Made by a program: the position numbers and the translations under genes
Source: DATAEK01 sp036258055
Lineage (GTDB): Bacteria > Acidobacteriota > Vicinamibacteria > Vicinamibacterales > 2-12-FULL-66-21
Assembly: GCA_036258055.1 (NCBI GenBank)
Contig: DATAEK010000346.1
Coordinates: 1 to 18,429 of the forward strand
Direction: 5' to 3'
DNA length: 18,429 bases
Shown: in pieces, positions 1 to 6,994 of the stretch
Numbering within the stretch: position 1 is the stretch's first letter
How the letters are laid out: every line of letters begins with the position of its first letter
Notes under the pieces: generated by a model
Told to the model about the DNA's origin: nothing
The model's database searches: none
The model's input: the letters and a program-made list of their open reading frames with translations, nothing else

Positions 1-2
1 TC

Positions 3-106
3 GGTGCCAAGGTGCCAAGGTGCCAAGGTGCCAAGGTGCCAAGGTGCCAAGGTGCCAAGGTGCCAAGGTGCCAAGGTGCCAAGGTGCCAAGGTGCCAAGG
101 TGCCAA
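3..106. repeat. 13 perfect tandem copies of an 8-bp unit (GGTGCCAA)
   Basis: Thirteen uninterrupted copies of GGTGCCAA occupy this stretch with no mismatch. Because 8 is not a multiple of 3, all three forward frames stay open and give the same 8-residue peptide repeat (VPRCQGAK), so the apparent short ORFs here are by-products. The array has no spacers, so it is not CRISPR. Perfect identity suggests recent slippage expansion or contraction. It may begin before the window edge. A related core, CCAAGGTGC, recurs near 18168-18176. Confidence 0.97.
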
Positions 107-261
107 CGGGCTGGCGTACAAACCCGAAAAAAGGCGCGAACGGGTCTCAGGGCTACGCGAGCGGAGGCGCTGGAGACCGATCGTAGCGATCGAGGACCGG
201 TGATGCTGATGAATTCTTTCGATTGAGGAGGAACGCCCGGGAGCGCCCAGGCACCTTAGTA
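107..261. other. Gene-free tail downstream of the cox genes
   Basis: No credible coding region is seen. The stretch holds two small inverted repeats: CGATCG-TAG-CGATCG at 178-192, and 6-base arms GGTCTC/GAGACC at 143-148 and 173-178. A third, at 235-252, lies just after the stop of the last cox gene and is listed separately. No promoter was recognised. Confidence 0.6.
235..252 (-). terminator. Possible 3' hairpin after the cox operon (weak)
   Basis: Read on the minus strand, nine bases after the stop of the subunit IV gene, a 7-bp stem (GCCTGGG with CCCGGGC, one G-T pair) closes a 4-base loop. A mixed GTTCCTCC follows rather than a clean T-run, so intrinsic termination is uncertain. It could act as a 3' stabilising hairpin or be incidental in GC-rich DNA. 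Confidence 0.35.
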
Positions 262-567
262 CTACCGCAACGTCCCCTCCACCCACCCCCGGCTCAGGTA
301 GTCGCTCATCGTGATGCTGAACATGATCAGCAGCCAGAAGAAGCCGGAGATCGCGACGAGCATGGTGAGGCGCGTGCCCCAACGGAGGTGCATGAAGAAC
401 AGCACGACGAGCGTGGCTTTCATGCAGGCGATGGTCAGCATCACGATGTTGTTGAGCGGACCCATGTCGAACAGGGCGGCGAAGTAGGTCAGGATGGTGC
501 CGGCGACGAGCGCCAGGAACACCATGTAGTACATCGACTTCGGAGCGATGTGCGGGTGAACGGACAT
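262..567 (-). CDS. coxD: Cytochrome c oxidase subunit IV, small membrane subunit
   Basis: This 101-residue protein has three predicted membrane helices (about 11-32, 40-60 and 67-88), the fold of the small subunit IV of bacterial caa3-type oxidases (prokaryotic COX4/CtaF-like). The second helix carries the family-typical run KATLVVLFFMHL before a basic turn. It has no redox centre; the family is thought to help stabilise or assemble the oxidase. It is last in the cox block, 11 bases after the subunit III stop. The ATG is preceded by GAGG at 9 bases. Position, size and topology make the assignment strong even though small subunits diverge quickly. Confidence 0.9.
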   Translation of the reverse strand: MSVHPHIAPKSMYYMVFLALVAGTILTYFAALFDMGPLNNIVMLTIACMKATLVVLFFMHLRWGTRLTMLVAISGFFWLLIMFSITMSDYLSRGWVEGTLR

Positions 568-578
568 CTAGATGCGCC

Positions 579-1325
579 TCATGCGGCGTGTGCGCCGATC
601 AGATAGAGCAGGGGGAACAGGAAAATCCAGACGATGTCGACGAAGTGCCAGTAGAGACCGGCGACCTCGACCGGCGTGTAGTAGTCGGCGTCGAACGTAT
701 TGCGCCACGCCATGATCGCGATCACGGTCATGATTCCCAGCCCGACCACCATGTGCAGCGCGTGCAGACCGGTCATGCAGAAATAGAGCGAATAGAACAT
801 CTGCGCCGTGGCCGGATGTTTCCCTTCCCACACGAAGTTGGGGCCCGGAACGAGGTGATGCGTGAACTTGTCCGTGTACTCGATCGCCTTGACGCCCAGG
901 AACGCCGCGCCGAAGAGCATCGTGAGGAGTATCCACATGACCTGCGTCTTCGGCGGCGCGCTCGTCTGTGCTGCACGCACGCCCAGCGCCATCGTCAGCG
1001 AACTGACGATCAGGACGATCGTGTTGACGGCGCCCCACGTCACGTTCAGATGATGGCTGGCCTCCGCGAAGCCCTCCGGTGACGACGACCGGTAGAGCAG
1101 ATACGCCATGAAGAGCCCGCCGAAGAACATGATCTCGGTGACCAGGAACACCCACATCCCGAGCGTCGACGCCTCGGCCTGCTGCGCCATATCGTCGAAG
1201 TGGTGCTGCAGTCTGGGGTGGTGCGCGTGGAGGGCGTCCACGGCCTCACCATCGTGCACGCTCCCCGATATCACCGGCGGCTGGTGAATCGGCCCCGGGT
1301 AGTGCTCGGTGCGTCCCTCAAACAA
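579..1325 (-). CDS. coxC: Cytochrome c oxidase subunit III (5-helix type), TTG start
   Basis: This 248-residue integral membrane subunit of the caa3 oxygen reductase has no metal centre; the family stabilises subunit I and its proton uptake path. After a His-rich N-terminus (about residues 1-50) come five membrane helices: 55-78 with the hallmark FLVTEIMFFGGLFMAY, 97-118, 128-149, 174-205 with GLHALHMVVG, and 222-244 with YWHFVDIVWIFLFPLLY. The five-helix form is usual for caa3-type oxidases. The start is TTG, placed there by a perfect AAGGAGG six bases upstream and overlapping the end of coxA by 8 bases. The first in-frame ATG (residue 46) would remove a plausible N-terminus and lacks such a ribosome site. 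Confidence 0.95.
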   Translation of the reverse strand: MFEGRTEHYPGPIHQPPVISGSVHDGEAVDALHAHHPRLQHHFDDMAQQAEASTLGMWVFLVTEIMFFGGLFMAYLLYRSSSPEGFAEASHHLNVTWGAVNTIVLIVSSLTMALGVRAAQTSAPPKTQVMWILLTMLFGAAFLGVKAIEYTDKFTHHLVPGPNFVWEGKHPATAQMFYSLYFCMTGLHALHMVVGLGIMTVIAIMAWRNTFDADYYTPVEVAGLYWHFVDIVWIFLFPLLYLIGAHAA

Positions 1326-2919
1326 CGCCGACCTCCTTGTTGGGCTCGTAGTGATGCGTGCCGTGCGTGATGATCGGCGTGATCTCGAAGTTCTCGGTGG
1401 GCGGCGGCGAAGGCACCTCCCACTCGAGACCCTTCGAGCCCCACGGGTCGGCCGCGGCGCGGGTGCCGTAAAAGAGTGAATACGTCAAATAAATGAGCGG
1501 CACGATGTAGCCGACCGCCAGGATCGAGGCGCCCGCGGTCGAGAGGACGTTGTACACCTGGAACTCGGGCGGATAGGCGTGGTACCGCCGGGGCATCCCG
1601 AGATAGCCGGCAAGGAACTGCGGGAAGAACGTCAAGTTGAAGCCGAGGAAGACGATGACGGCTGCGACCCTGGCCCACGGCTCGTTGTAGAGACGTCCCG
1701 TGATCTTCGGCCACCAGTAGTGCAGCCCGCCGAGATAGCCCATGATCGCACCGCCCACCATGATGTAGTGGAAGTGCGCGATGACGAAGTAGGTGTCGTG
1801 CACGTGAATGTCGAGACCCATCGAGGCGAGGAACAGTCCGGTCAGCCCACCGATCGTGAACAGCCCGATGAAGCCAATCGCGTAGAGCATCGGCGAGTCG
1901 AGCGAGACCGCTCCCTTGTAGATGGTGGCCGTCCAATTGAACACCTTGATCGCGGACGGTATGGCGACGAGGAAGCTCAGGATCGAGAAGAGCAGCCCAG
2001 CGTACACCGACTGGCCGGCGACGAAGAGGTGATGGCCCCACACGAAGAAGCCGATGACCGCGATGGCGAGCGACGAGTACGCGATGAACGAGTAGCCGAA
2101 GATGTTCTTTCGCGAGAAGGCCTGCACAATCTCGCTGACGACGCCCATCGCCGGCAGGATCATGATGTAGACCGCCGGGTGCGAGTAGAACCAGAAGAGG
2201 TGCTGGAAGAGCACCGGGTCGCCGCCGAGCGCGGGATCGAAGATGCCGAAGTGCAGCGCCCGCTCCGCCGCGACCATCAGAACCGTGATCGCAATCACCG
2301 GCGTGCCGAGGATCATGATCAGGCTGGTCGCGTAGTGGGCCCAGACGAAGAGCGGCAGCTGAAACCACGTGAGACCGGGCGCGCGCATGCGGTGGATCGT
2401 GACGATGAAGTTGAGCCCGGTCAGGATCGACGAGAAGCCCGTGATGAAGATGCCCACCGCCGCCGTCATCACGTGCGAGTTCGCAGCCGCCGTGCTGTAC
2501 GGCGTGTAGAAGGTCCAGCCGGTATCGACGCCGCCGCTGAGCGCCGCGTAAAGCGTGAAGATGCCGCCGAGGATGTAGATGTACCAACTGAGCAGGTTGA
2601 TGCGCGGGAACGCGAGATCCTTCGCCCCGATCATGATCGGGATCAGGAAGTTGCCGAGCACCGCCGGGATCGACGGGATCAGGAAGAAGAAGACCATCAC
2701 CACGCCGTGCATGGTGAACATCTTGTTGTAGTTATCCGACGTCAGCAGATCGCCGGCCGGCGTGAGGAGCTCGAGGCGGATCAGCATCGCAAAGAAGCCG
2801 CCGAGCGCGAAGAACGCCGTGATCGAGATGAGATACAGCAGCGCGATCCGCTTGTGATCCCGGGTCAACAGCCACGACTTCAGCCCGTGCCCATTGTTGA
2901 GATAATTCAAGGTTTCCAT
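1318..2919 (-). CDS. coxA: Cytochrome c oxidase subunit I, type A2 heme-copper oxygen reductase
   Basis: This is the 533-residue catalytic subunit, which reduces oxygen to water and pumps protons. Ligands visible: low-spin heme His71 (MHG) and His384; high-spin heme His382 (HFHYIMVGG, 382-390); CuB His247, His296 and His297; and Tyr251 of the His-Tyr crosslink. Helix VI reads YSHPAVY (245-251), with no Glu after HP. That is the YS signature of the A2 subfamily, in place of the A1 glutamate. About 12 membrane helices fit the family. The start is ATG at 2917-2919, 32 bases after coxB; the frame stays open further upstream, but that part overlaps coxB and is not credible. A weak AGGT precedes the ATG. 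Confidence 0.97.
   Translation of the reverse strand: METLNYLNNGHGLKSWLLTRDHKRIALLYLISITAFFALGGFFAMLIRLELLTPAGDLLTSDNYNKMFTMHGVVMVFFFLIPSIPAVLGNFLIPIMIGAKDLAFPRINLLSWYIYILGGIFTLYAALSGGVDTGWTFYTPYSTAAANSHVMTAAVGIFITGFSSILTGLNFIVTIHRMRAPGLTWFQLPLFVWAHYATSLIMILGTPVIAITVLMVAAERALHFGIFDPALGGDPVLFQHLFWFYSHPAVYIMILPAMGVVSEIVQAFSRKNIFGYSFIAYSSLAIAVIGFFVWGHHLFVAGQSVYAGLLFSILSFLVAIPSAIKVFNWTATIYKGAVSLDSPMLYAIGFIGLFTIGGLTGLFLASMGLDIHVHDTYFVIAHFHYIMVGGAIMGYLGGLHYWWPKITGRLYNEPWARVAAVIVFLGFNLTFFPQFLAGYLGMPRRYHAYPPEFQVYNVLSTAGASILAVGYIVPLIYLTYSLFYGTRAAADPWGSKGLEWEVPSPPPTENFEITPIITHGTHHYEPNKEVGVV
1326..1338 (-). promoter_or_regulatory. Ribosome binding site of coxC, inside the end of coxA
   Basis: AAGGAGG (1332-1338 on the plus strand, read in reverse) lies in the last codons of coxA, followed by a 6-base spacer and a TTG start at 1323-1325. 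This fixes the coxC start and implies that ribosomes finishing coxA re-initiate on coxC, which would help keep subunits I and III in equal amounts. Confidence 0.85.
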
Positions 2920-2951
2920 AAAGACCTGACGCTCGAATGAATCGGGCTCTT

Positions 2952-3926
2952 CTACTTCTGCGGCGACGGCGCCGGAGCTTCCGAGCCCGGCGGGCCCGGC
3001 TGGTTCAGCGAATGCAGGTATGCCACGAGCTGCAGCAGCTGCTCTTCGGTGACGAGGCCCTGAAACGTCGGCATGGTCGGCTGGTAGCCGGCCACGACTC
3101 TGGCCTGCGGGTTCACGATCGACTCGCGGATGTACGCGTCGTCGGCGACGGCCGATCCGCCCCCCTGCAGGGCGACTGTCCGGCCGAACAGGTTCGTCAG
3201 CACGGGCCCGCGCACCTGCGAGCCCGCGCGGTGGCAGGTGCTGCACGCGAGATCCTGAAACAGCTTCTGGCCGGCGGCGACCGGCGAGTCCTCGGGACGG
3301 CCGGCGCTCAGCCACGCCTGAAAATCCGCAGGCTCCATGGCGGTGACGGATCCGATCATGCCTGAGTGTTTCGTGCCGCAGTATTCCGCGCAGAACAGGT
3401 GATACGTGCCCGGCTTGGTCGCCTCGAACCACAGCGCGTTGGAGCGACCCGGAATCACGTCCGCTTTGACGCGAAACGCCGGAATGTAAAAGCTGTGGAT
3501 GACGTCTTCGGAGCCCATGATCAGCTTGACCGTACGGCCGACCGGGACGTGCAGCTCGTTGATCTCCCGCTGACCGTCCATGTGCTGGACCTTCCACATC
3601 CACTGCTTGCCGACGACGAAGATTTCCATCGCGCCGACGGGCGGGCGGTACAGATTGAAGAACACCTTCGCGCCCCACGAGAACATCACCATGGTGATGC
3701 CGAACGGGATGATCATCCACAGCAGCTCGAGCGCGAGCGCTCCGTGGATCTGCTTCCCGATTTCGTTGTCGTGCCGCCGGCGATACTTGACCGCGAAGAT
3801 GACGACGAGCGCCGCGATGAGCACCGAAAAGAAGCCGGTGACGGCGACCATGAAAAAGAAGACGGCGTCCACCTGGCCCGCCTGCACGGACGCCTGCTGC
3901 GGAAAGAACGGAAAGTTCGTGAACAT
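2952..3926 (-). CDS. coxB: Cytochrome c oxidase subunit II with fused cytochrome c domain (caa3)
   Basis: This 324-residue subunit receives electrons for the oxidase. Two membrane helices (about 22-47 and 66-90) precede the periplasmic cupredoxin domain. The CuA ligands are all present: His144, Cys179, Glu181, Cys183, His187 and Met190 (CAEYCGTKHSGM, 179-190). A C-terminal cytochrome c domain follows, with heme attachment CSTCH at 228-232 and axial Met285 in QPTMPTF. The fused heme makes it caa3 type rather than aa3. A Pro-rich tail closes the protein. Its ATG lies 2 bases after the sco stop, so the two are probably translationally linked; no strong Shine-Dalgarno is seen. Confidence 0.97.
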   Translation of the reverse strand: MFTNFPFFPQQASVQAGQVDAVFFFMVAVTGFFSVLIAALVVIFAVKYRRRHDNEIGKQIHGALALELLWMIIPFGITMVMFSWGAKVFFNLYRPPVGAMEIFVVGKQWMWKVQHMDGQREINELHVPVGRTVKLIMGSEDVIHSFYIPAFRVKADVIPGRSNALWFEATKPGTYHLFCAEYCGTKHSGMIGSVTAMEPADFQAWLSAGRPEDSPVAAGQKLFQDLACSTCHRAGSQVRGPVLTNLFGRTVALQGGGSAVADDAYIRESIVNPQARVVAGYQPTMPTFQGLVTEEQLLQLVAYLHSLNQPGPPGSEAPAPSPQK

Positions 3927-3928
3927 CG

Positions 3929-4786
3929 TTAGGATCGATGACCCTGTGCGCTCGGCCGGGCCGACGCGCGCTCGTGTCGCAGGCTGACGAACAGGAATCC
4001 CGCAATCGCCAGCATCGTTGCGATACCTCCCAGGCGCACCAGTCGGAGGACGGCCGCGCCATATGTTCCCGTTGCCGGGTCGTAGTGATAACAGAGCAGC
4101 AGCACGTCATCGATGGGCGTGCCAATCCGCTCTTCCGACGCCTCGATCACCCCGAACCGGATGTCACGTGCTGAGAACTCGATTCCGTAGAAGTACTTCG
4201 AGATCGTGCCGCGGGGCGTGACCAGTTCGACGCCCGCGCCGTGCGCGTACTGCTCGATCTTCGCGTCGTACTCGTACCGGAACCCGACCGCTTTCGCCAG
4301 CCGGTCGATCGAGTCCTGCGTGCCCGTCAGAAAGTGCCAGCCGGGCGCCGTATGCGGCCGCGCGTAGCGCTCCACGTAGGCCGCCTTTTTCTGCGCAGCC
4401 AGCCCGGGGCCCTCCTTCGGGTTGAAGCTGACCGCCACGACGTCGAATTCCCGGCCGACATCGAAATTGATCACCCCGAGCGCACTCACCAGCCCGTTGA
4501 GGACCTGTGTGCACAACATCGGGCACTCGTAGTACACGAGCGCCAGCATCACTGGCCGCTTGCCGAAGTAATCGCCAAGCTTGACCTGCCGTCCCGTGTC
4601 GTCGGTGAACACCAGATCGAGCGGAAGCTGCTCGCCGATCCGCTGATCGATGCCGATCCGACCCAGGATCCCCGGCTTCGCGCCCGCCGCGGGAGCGCTC
4701 GACGGCGCGAGTCCCTGCGCGGATGCGGCCGCACTGCCCAACACGGCGGCGATGAGACCAGCCGCCATGGTCTTGCTGAAACTCAC
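3929..4786 (-). CDS. sco: SCO1/SenC family copper chaperone, membrane-anchored
   Basis: This 285-residue exported protein likely delivers copper to the CuA site of CoxB, encoded directly downstream. A signal peptide ends near residue 23 (AASA-QG). A thioredoxin-like domain follows, with the copper ligands CPMLC (Cys88 and Cys92) and a distal His182 in the AHGAG segment. One membrane helix near 248-268 precedes a basic tail; C-terminal anchoring is common in the longer SCO proteins of ACIII/caa3 clusters, whereas classical Sco1 is anchored at the N-terminus. The start is GTG, supported by AAGGA at 7 bases (4794-4798). The ATG six codons later has no comparable site. A repeat island lies directly upstream. 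Confidence 0.95.
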   Translation of the reverse strand: MSFSKTMAAGLIAAVLGSAAASAQGLAPSSAPAAGAKPGILGRIGIDQRIGEQLPLDLVFTDDTGRQVKLGDYFGKRPVMLALVYYECPMLCTQVLNGLVSALGVINFDVGREFDVVAVSFNPKEGPGLAAQKKAAYVERYARPHTAPGWHFLTGTQDSIDRLAKAVGFRYEYDAKIEQYAHGAGVELVTPRGTISKYFYGIEFSARDIRFGVIEASEERIGTPIDDVLLLCYHYDPATGTYGAAVLRLVRLGGIATMLAIAGFLFVSLRHERASARPSAQGHRS

Positions 4787-4815
4787 CTTGTGGTCCTTCT
4801 TTTCTCAAGGCTCGC

Positions 4816-4903
4816 GGGGCCCCACCCCCGCTCGCTTTCACGCGCTTCGCGCGACGGCCTTTGGCCTTGCCGCCCGCCGCTGAATGTTGCCCGGCGGGCA
4901 GCC
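4816..4903. repeat. Palindromic GC-rich dispersed repeat, copy 1
   Basis: This 88-bp element begins GGGGCCCCACCCCC and ends CGGCGGGCAGCC. It contains consecutive hairpins: GCG-CTTCG-CGC, GGCC-TTT-GGCC, and GCCCGCCG paired with CGGCGGGC across a 12-base loop. It aligns with 7616-7702 almost throughout. Stem bases are kept and most differences fall in or near loops, as in REP-type elements. It sits just upstream of the sco ribosome site. Confidence 0.85.
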
Positions 4904-5201
4904 TTTGGCGTGCTCGCGGGGCCCCACCCGCACGGCCTGCCAGCGCTTCGCTTGGCGCGCGCCGCTGGCTACTCGCGACTATCCACTCTCAGAGCATCAG
5001 ATGGCCTTGCCATTGCCCATTTGCCATCTTCCATTTGCCATCCGCCGGCGAAGCCGGCGGGCCCCACCCCCGCTCGCTACAGCCTCGCGCTGCGCGCTCG
5101 GCTGTGGCCGCAGGCGCTGCTGATTCAGCAACGCGCCTCATTCCGCAGCGTCTCAGCACGGCCGGCTCTGTTGCCCCGTCAAACCAGCAACGTTCTCCCG
5201 A

Positions 5202-5235
5202 GCGCCGAACGCCGAACGCCGAACGCCGAGCGCGG
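5202..5235. repeat. CGCCGAA-type heptamer array
   Basis: Four to five imperfect copies of a 7-base word (GCGCCGA / ACGCCGA) stand directly downstream of the stop of the 5245-5811 gene. The same word, as GAGCGCC, recurs at 7721-7740 next to the second palindromic element, suggesting that the two repeat types travel or accumulate together. Confidence 0.8.
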
Positions 5236-5244
5236 CGGCGCAGC

Positions 5245-5811
5245 CTACTTGACCGGAATCCTCCGCCCGCTCGATGACTCGCCGTATGCCGGCGCATGCG
5301 TGCCCAGCCATGGGGCGACGGCTGTGCCTGTCCGCGCGGGCAGGCCATGCTCGAGGAGCCGCTTCTTGGCCTCCTCGATCGGGATGTGCGCGACCTTGGC
5401 CTTCTCGTCGACCCAGCCGTATCCGTGCAACACCTGATCTTCGTCGTGGCGGAACTCCCGCAATGCCGCGGGCTCGTTGGTGATGAGCTGCGGTTGCGGC
5501 GCACCGCCGAAAAATGGCGAATCGCTATGGCGTGGCATCTCCGTCTCCGGAATCGCGAGCGGGGAGACCTGCGGATCGCGCGCGGCGGCCTGATATTCGA
5601 AGACCCTGAAGAGCCCCCACACGACAACCGCGGAGACGACCGTCACGACGCTCAAGGTGACCGCGAACAGCAGAATCGCGCGCACGTCGACGTCGCTCGG
5701 GTCGTGCCCAACGTCGAGGTTGTGCAGCTCCTCCTCCGTGTAGTGATGCACCACGGCATCCTTTTCGTCGTGGCGACCTTTGCCGGCGTTACGCGGATCA
5801 GTGCCCGTCAT
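5245..5811 (-). CDS. Uncharacterised single-helix membrane protein of the act/cox cluster
   Basis: This 188-residue protein has a polar N-terminus with YTEEELHNLDVGHDPSDVDV (24-43), one membrane helix at about 45-69, and an outside domain with EDQVLHGYGWVDEKAKVAHI (124-143), then PIEEAKKRLLEHGLP. There is no heme motif, paired cysteine or metal cluster. I recall comparable sequences beside caa3/ACIII genes in other phyla, but I cannot name a family. Position suggests an accessory, assembly or supercomplex-linking role (inference). The ATG overlaps the end of actF by 14 bases and has a perfect AAGGAGG 9 bases upstream (5821-5827), so it is translated with the act genes. Confidence 0.85.
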   Translation of the reverse strand: MTGTDPRNAGKGRHDEKDAVVHHYTEEELHNLDVGHDPSDVDVRAILLFAVTLSVVTVVSAVVVWGLFRVFEYQAAARDPQVSPLAIPETEMPRHSDSPFFGGAPQPQLITNEPAALREFRHDEDQVLHGYGWVDEKAKVAHIPIEEAKKRLLEHGLPARTGTAVAPWLGTHAPAYGESSSGRRIPVK

Positions 5812-6991
5812 GCGCGAACGCCTCCTTGAAGTAGGGGTCCGTCAGCGGCAGGAGCGTCCGGCTCCGAAGTTGCCGCGCGAACAGGAACAGCCAGACACCC
5901 ACGAGTCCCGCCGGGATCGCCAGGTCCATCCAGTGAATCGGGAAACCCGAGTGGGTGTAGTTCGGCTCGACGAGCCACAAGAGATCCACGTACCGCATGA
6001 CGAGGATGAGGACGGCGATCACCGCCAGTCTGGTCCGATTGCGCTTGAGGTTCTGCGAGAGCAGCAGCATGAACGGCAGCGCGAAATGGCCGATGACGAT
6101 GAGCAAAGCAATGGAGCCCCAGCCGCCCGTCGTCCGCCTGAGATACCAGGGTGCCTCCTCTGGAAGATTGCCGCCCCAGATGATCAGGAACTGCGAGAAG
6201 GCCAGGTACGCCCACAGCATGACGAACGCAAACATCAACTTGCCGAGGTCGTGGAAATGCCGCGAGTTGAGGTACGACGCCACGGGCTCGGTCTCGGACA
6301 GCAGCGCGAGGATGGCGATGACGAGTGCAAACGCCGCCAGCCCCTGCCCGACGACGAGGATCAGCCCGAAAATCGTCGAGTACCAATGCGCGTCGAGGGA
6401 CATCACCCAGTCCACACCAGCGAAGGTCATGGTCAGGCAGTAGGCAAGCAGTCCCGGGCCGCTGACGACGCGGAAACGTCGCGTGTCCTCGGGCTCGACG
6501 GCAATCTCGCGGCGGTCCTGTCCCGCTGACCATTTGTTCAGGAGCCACACGCAGAGCAGCCAAACGCCGAAGTACAGGACCGCGCGCCCGATGAAGAAGG
6601 GCACATTCAGGTACGGCGCCTTCTTCTGCAGGATCGGATCATGGCTCACCGCCTCCGGATGGGCCCACTCGAAGACGCGGGGAAGGCCAAAGAGGATCGG
6701 CAGGAACAGCAGCACAACGATCGGAAGCGTGCGGCTGGCCGCCTCGAATATGCGCCGTCCCATCAGGCCCCACTGGCCGCCCGAGAGGTGCTGCAGCATC
6801 AGCAGCGCGAGCGACCCGGTCGTGAGGCCGAGGCAAAACAGGAAGCCGACGAGCCACGAACGAAAGAACTGGTCAGGGTTCGCGAAGGCGCCGATCCCGC
6901 CCGCGAGCAGGCCGATCACGCCCACGATGAGCGCACGCTGCTGCAGCCGCGCAAGAACGGGGACGTCGGTGTTCACAGCTGGTGTCTGCAT
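5798..6991 (-). CDS. actF: Alternative complex III membrane subunit ActF
   Basis: This 397-residue polytopic protein has about ten membrane helices and belongs to the ActF branch of the NrfD-like quinol-interacting family. In ACIII it pairs with ActC in the membrane and is a candidate for proton translocation. Family-like stretches include PYLNVPFF after the fourth helix, the FAGVDWVMSLDAHWYST segment near the middle, SQFLIIWGGNLPEE, and a late FPIHWMDLA loop. There is no bound-cofactor motif, as expected. The ATG lies 3 bases after the actE stop. The gene order actE-actF and the downstream overlap with the unknown membrane protein support a single transcript. Confidence 0.94.
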   Translation of the reverse strand: MQTPAVNTDVPVLARLQQRALIVGVIGLLAGGIGAFANPDQFFRSWLVGFLFCLGLTTGSLALLMLQHLSGGQWGLMGRRIFEAASRTLPIVVLLFLPILFGLPRVFEWAHPEAVSHDPILQKKAPYLNVPFFIGRAVLYFGVWLLCVWLLNKWSAGQDRREIAVEPEDTRRFRVVSGPGLLAYCLTMTFAGVDWVMSLDAHWYSTIFGLILVVGQGLAAFALVIAILALLSETEPVASYLNSRHFHDLGKLMFAFVMLWAYLAFSQFLIIWGGNLPEEAPWYLRRTTGGWGSIALLIVIGHFALPFMLLLSQNLKRNRTRLAVIAVLILVMRYVDLLWLVEPNYTHSGFPIHWMDLAIPAGLVGVWLFLFARQLRSRTLLPLTDPYFKEAFAHDGH

Positions 6992-6994
6992 GTC

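Larger units (their letters stand above)
4787..5244. repeat. Compound repeat island inside the respiratory cluster
   Basis: These 458 bases lie between sco and the next gene upstream and contain no believable gene. From left to right: a palindromic element (4816-4903); a shortened relative starting GGGGCCCCACCC near 4917; a run of ATTTGCC-like words near 5008-5041; another GCCCCACCCCCGCTCGCT copy near 5049-5066; and a CGCCGAA heptamer array at 5202-5235. ORFs crossing it in several frames are repeat translations with Arg/Pro/Ala-skewed composition. No promoter was recognised, so it is unclear whether sco-cox is read through from act or has its own start. Confidence 0.85.

Noticed and set aside
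3..106. CRISPR array or protein-coding repeat
   Set aside because: The units are contiguous with no spacers, and all three forward frames give the same octapeptide simply because the unit is 8 bases long.
2920..4125. A 935-residue extended CoxA reading frame
   Set aside because: The part upstream of 2919 overlaps coxB, which has complete CuA and heme motifs in its own frame; the extra translation is Arg/Gly-rich and resembles no oxidase.
4241..5437. Long plus-strand ORF across sco, the repeat island and the unknown gene
   Set aside because: It runs antisense to supported genes, has skewed Arg/Ala/Pro composition and passes through repeats.
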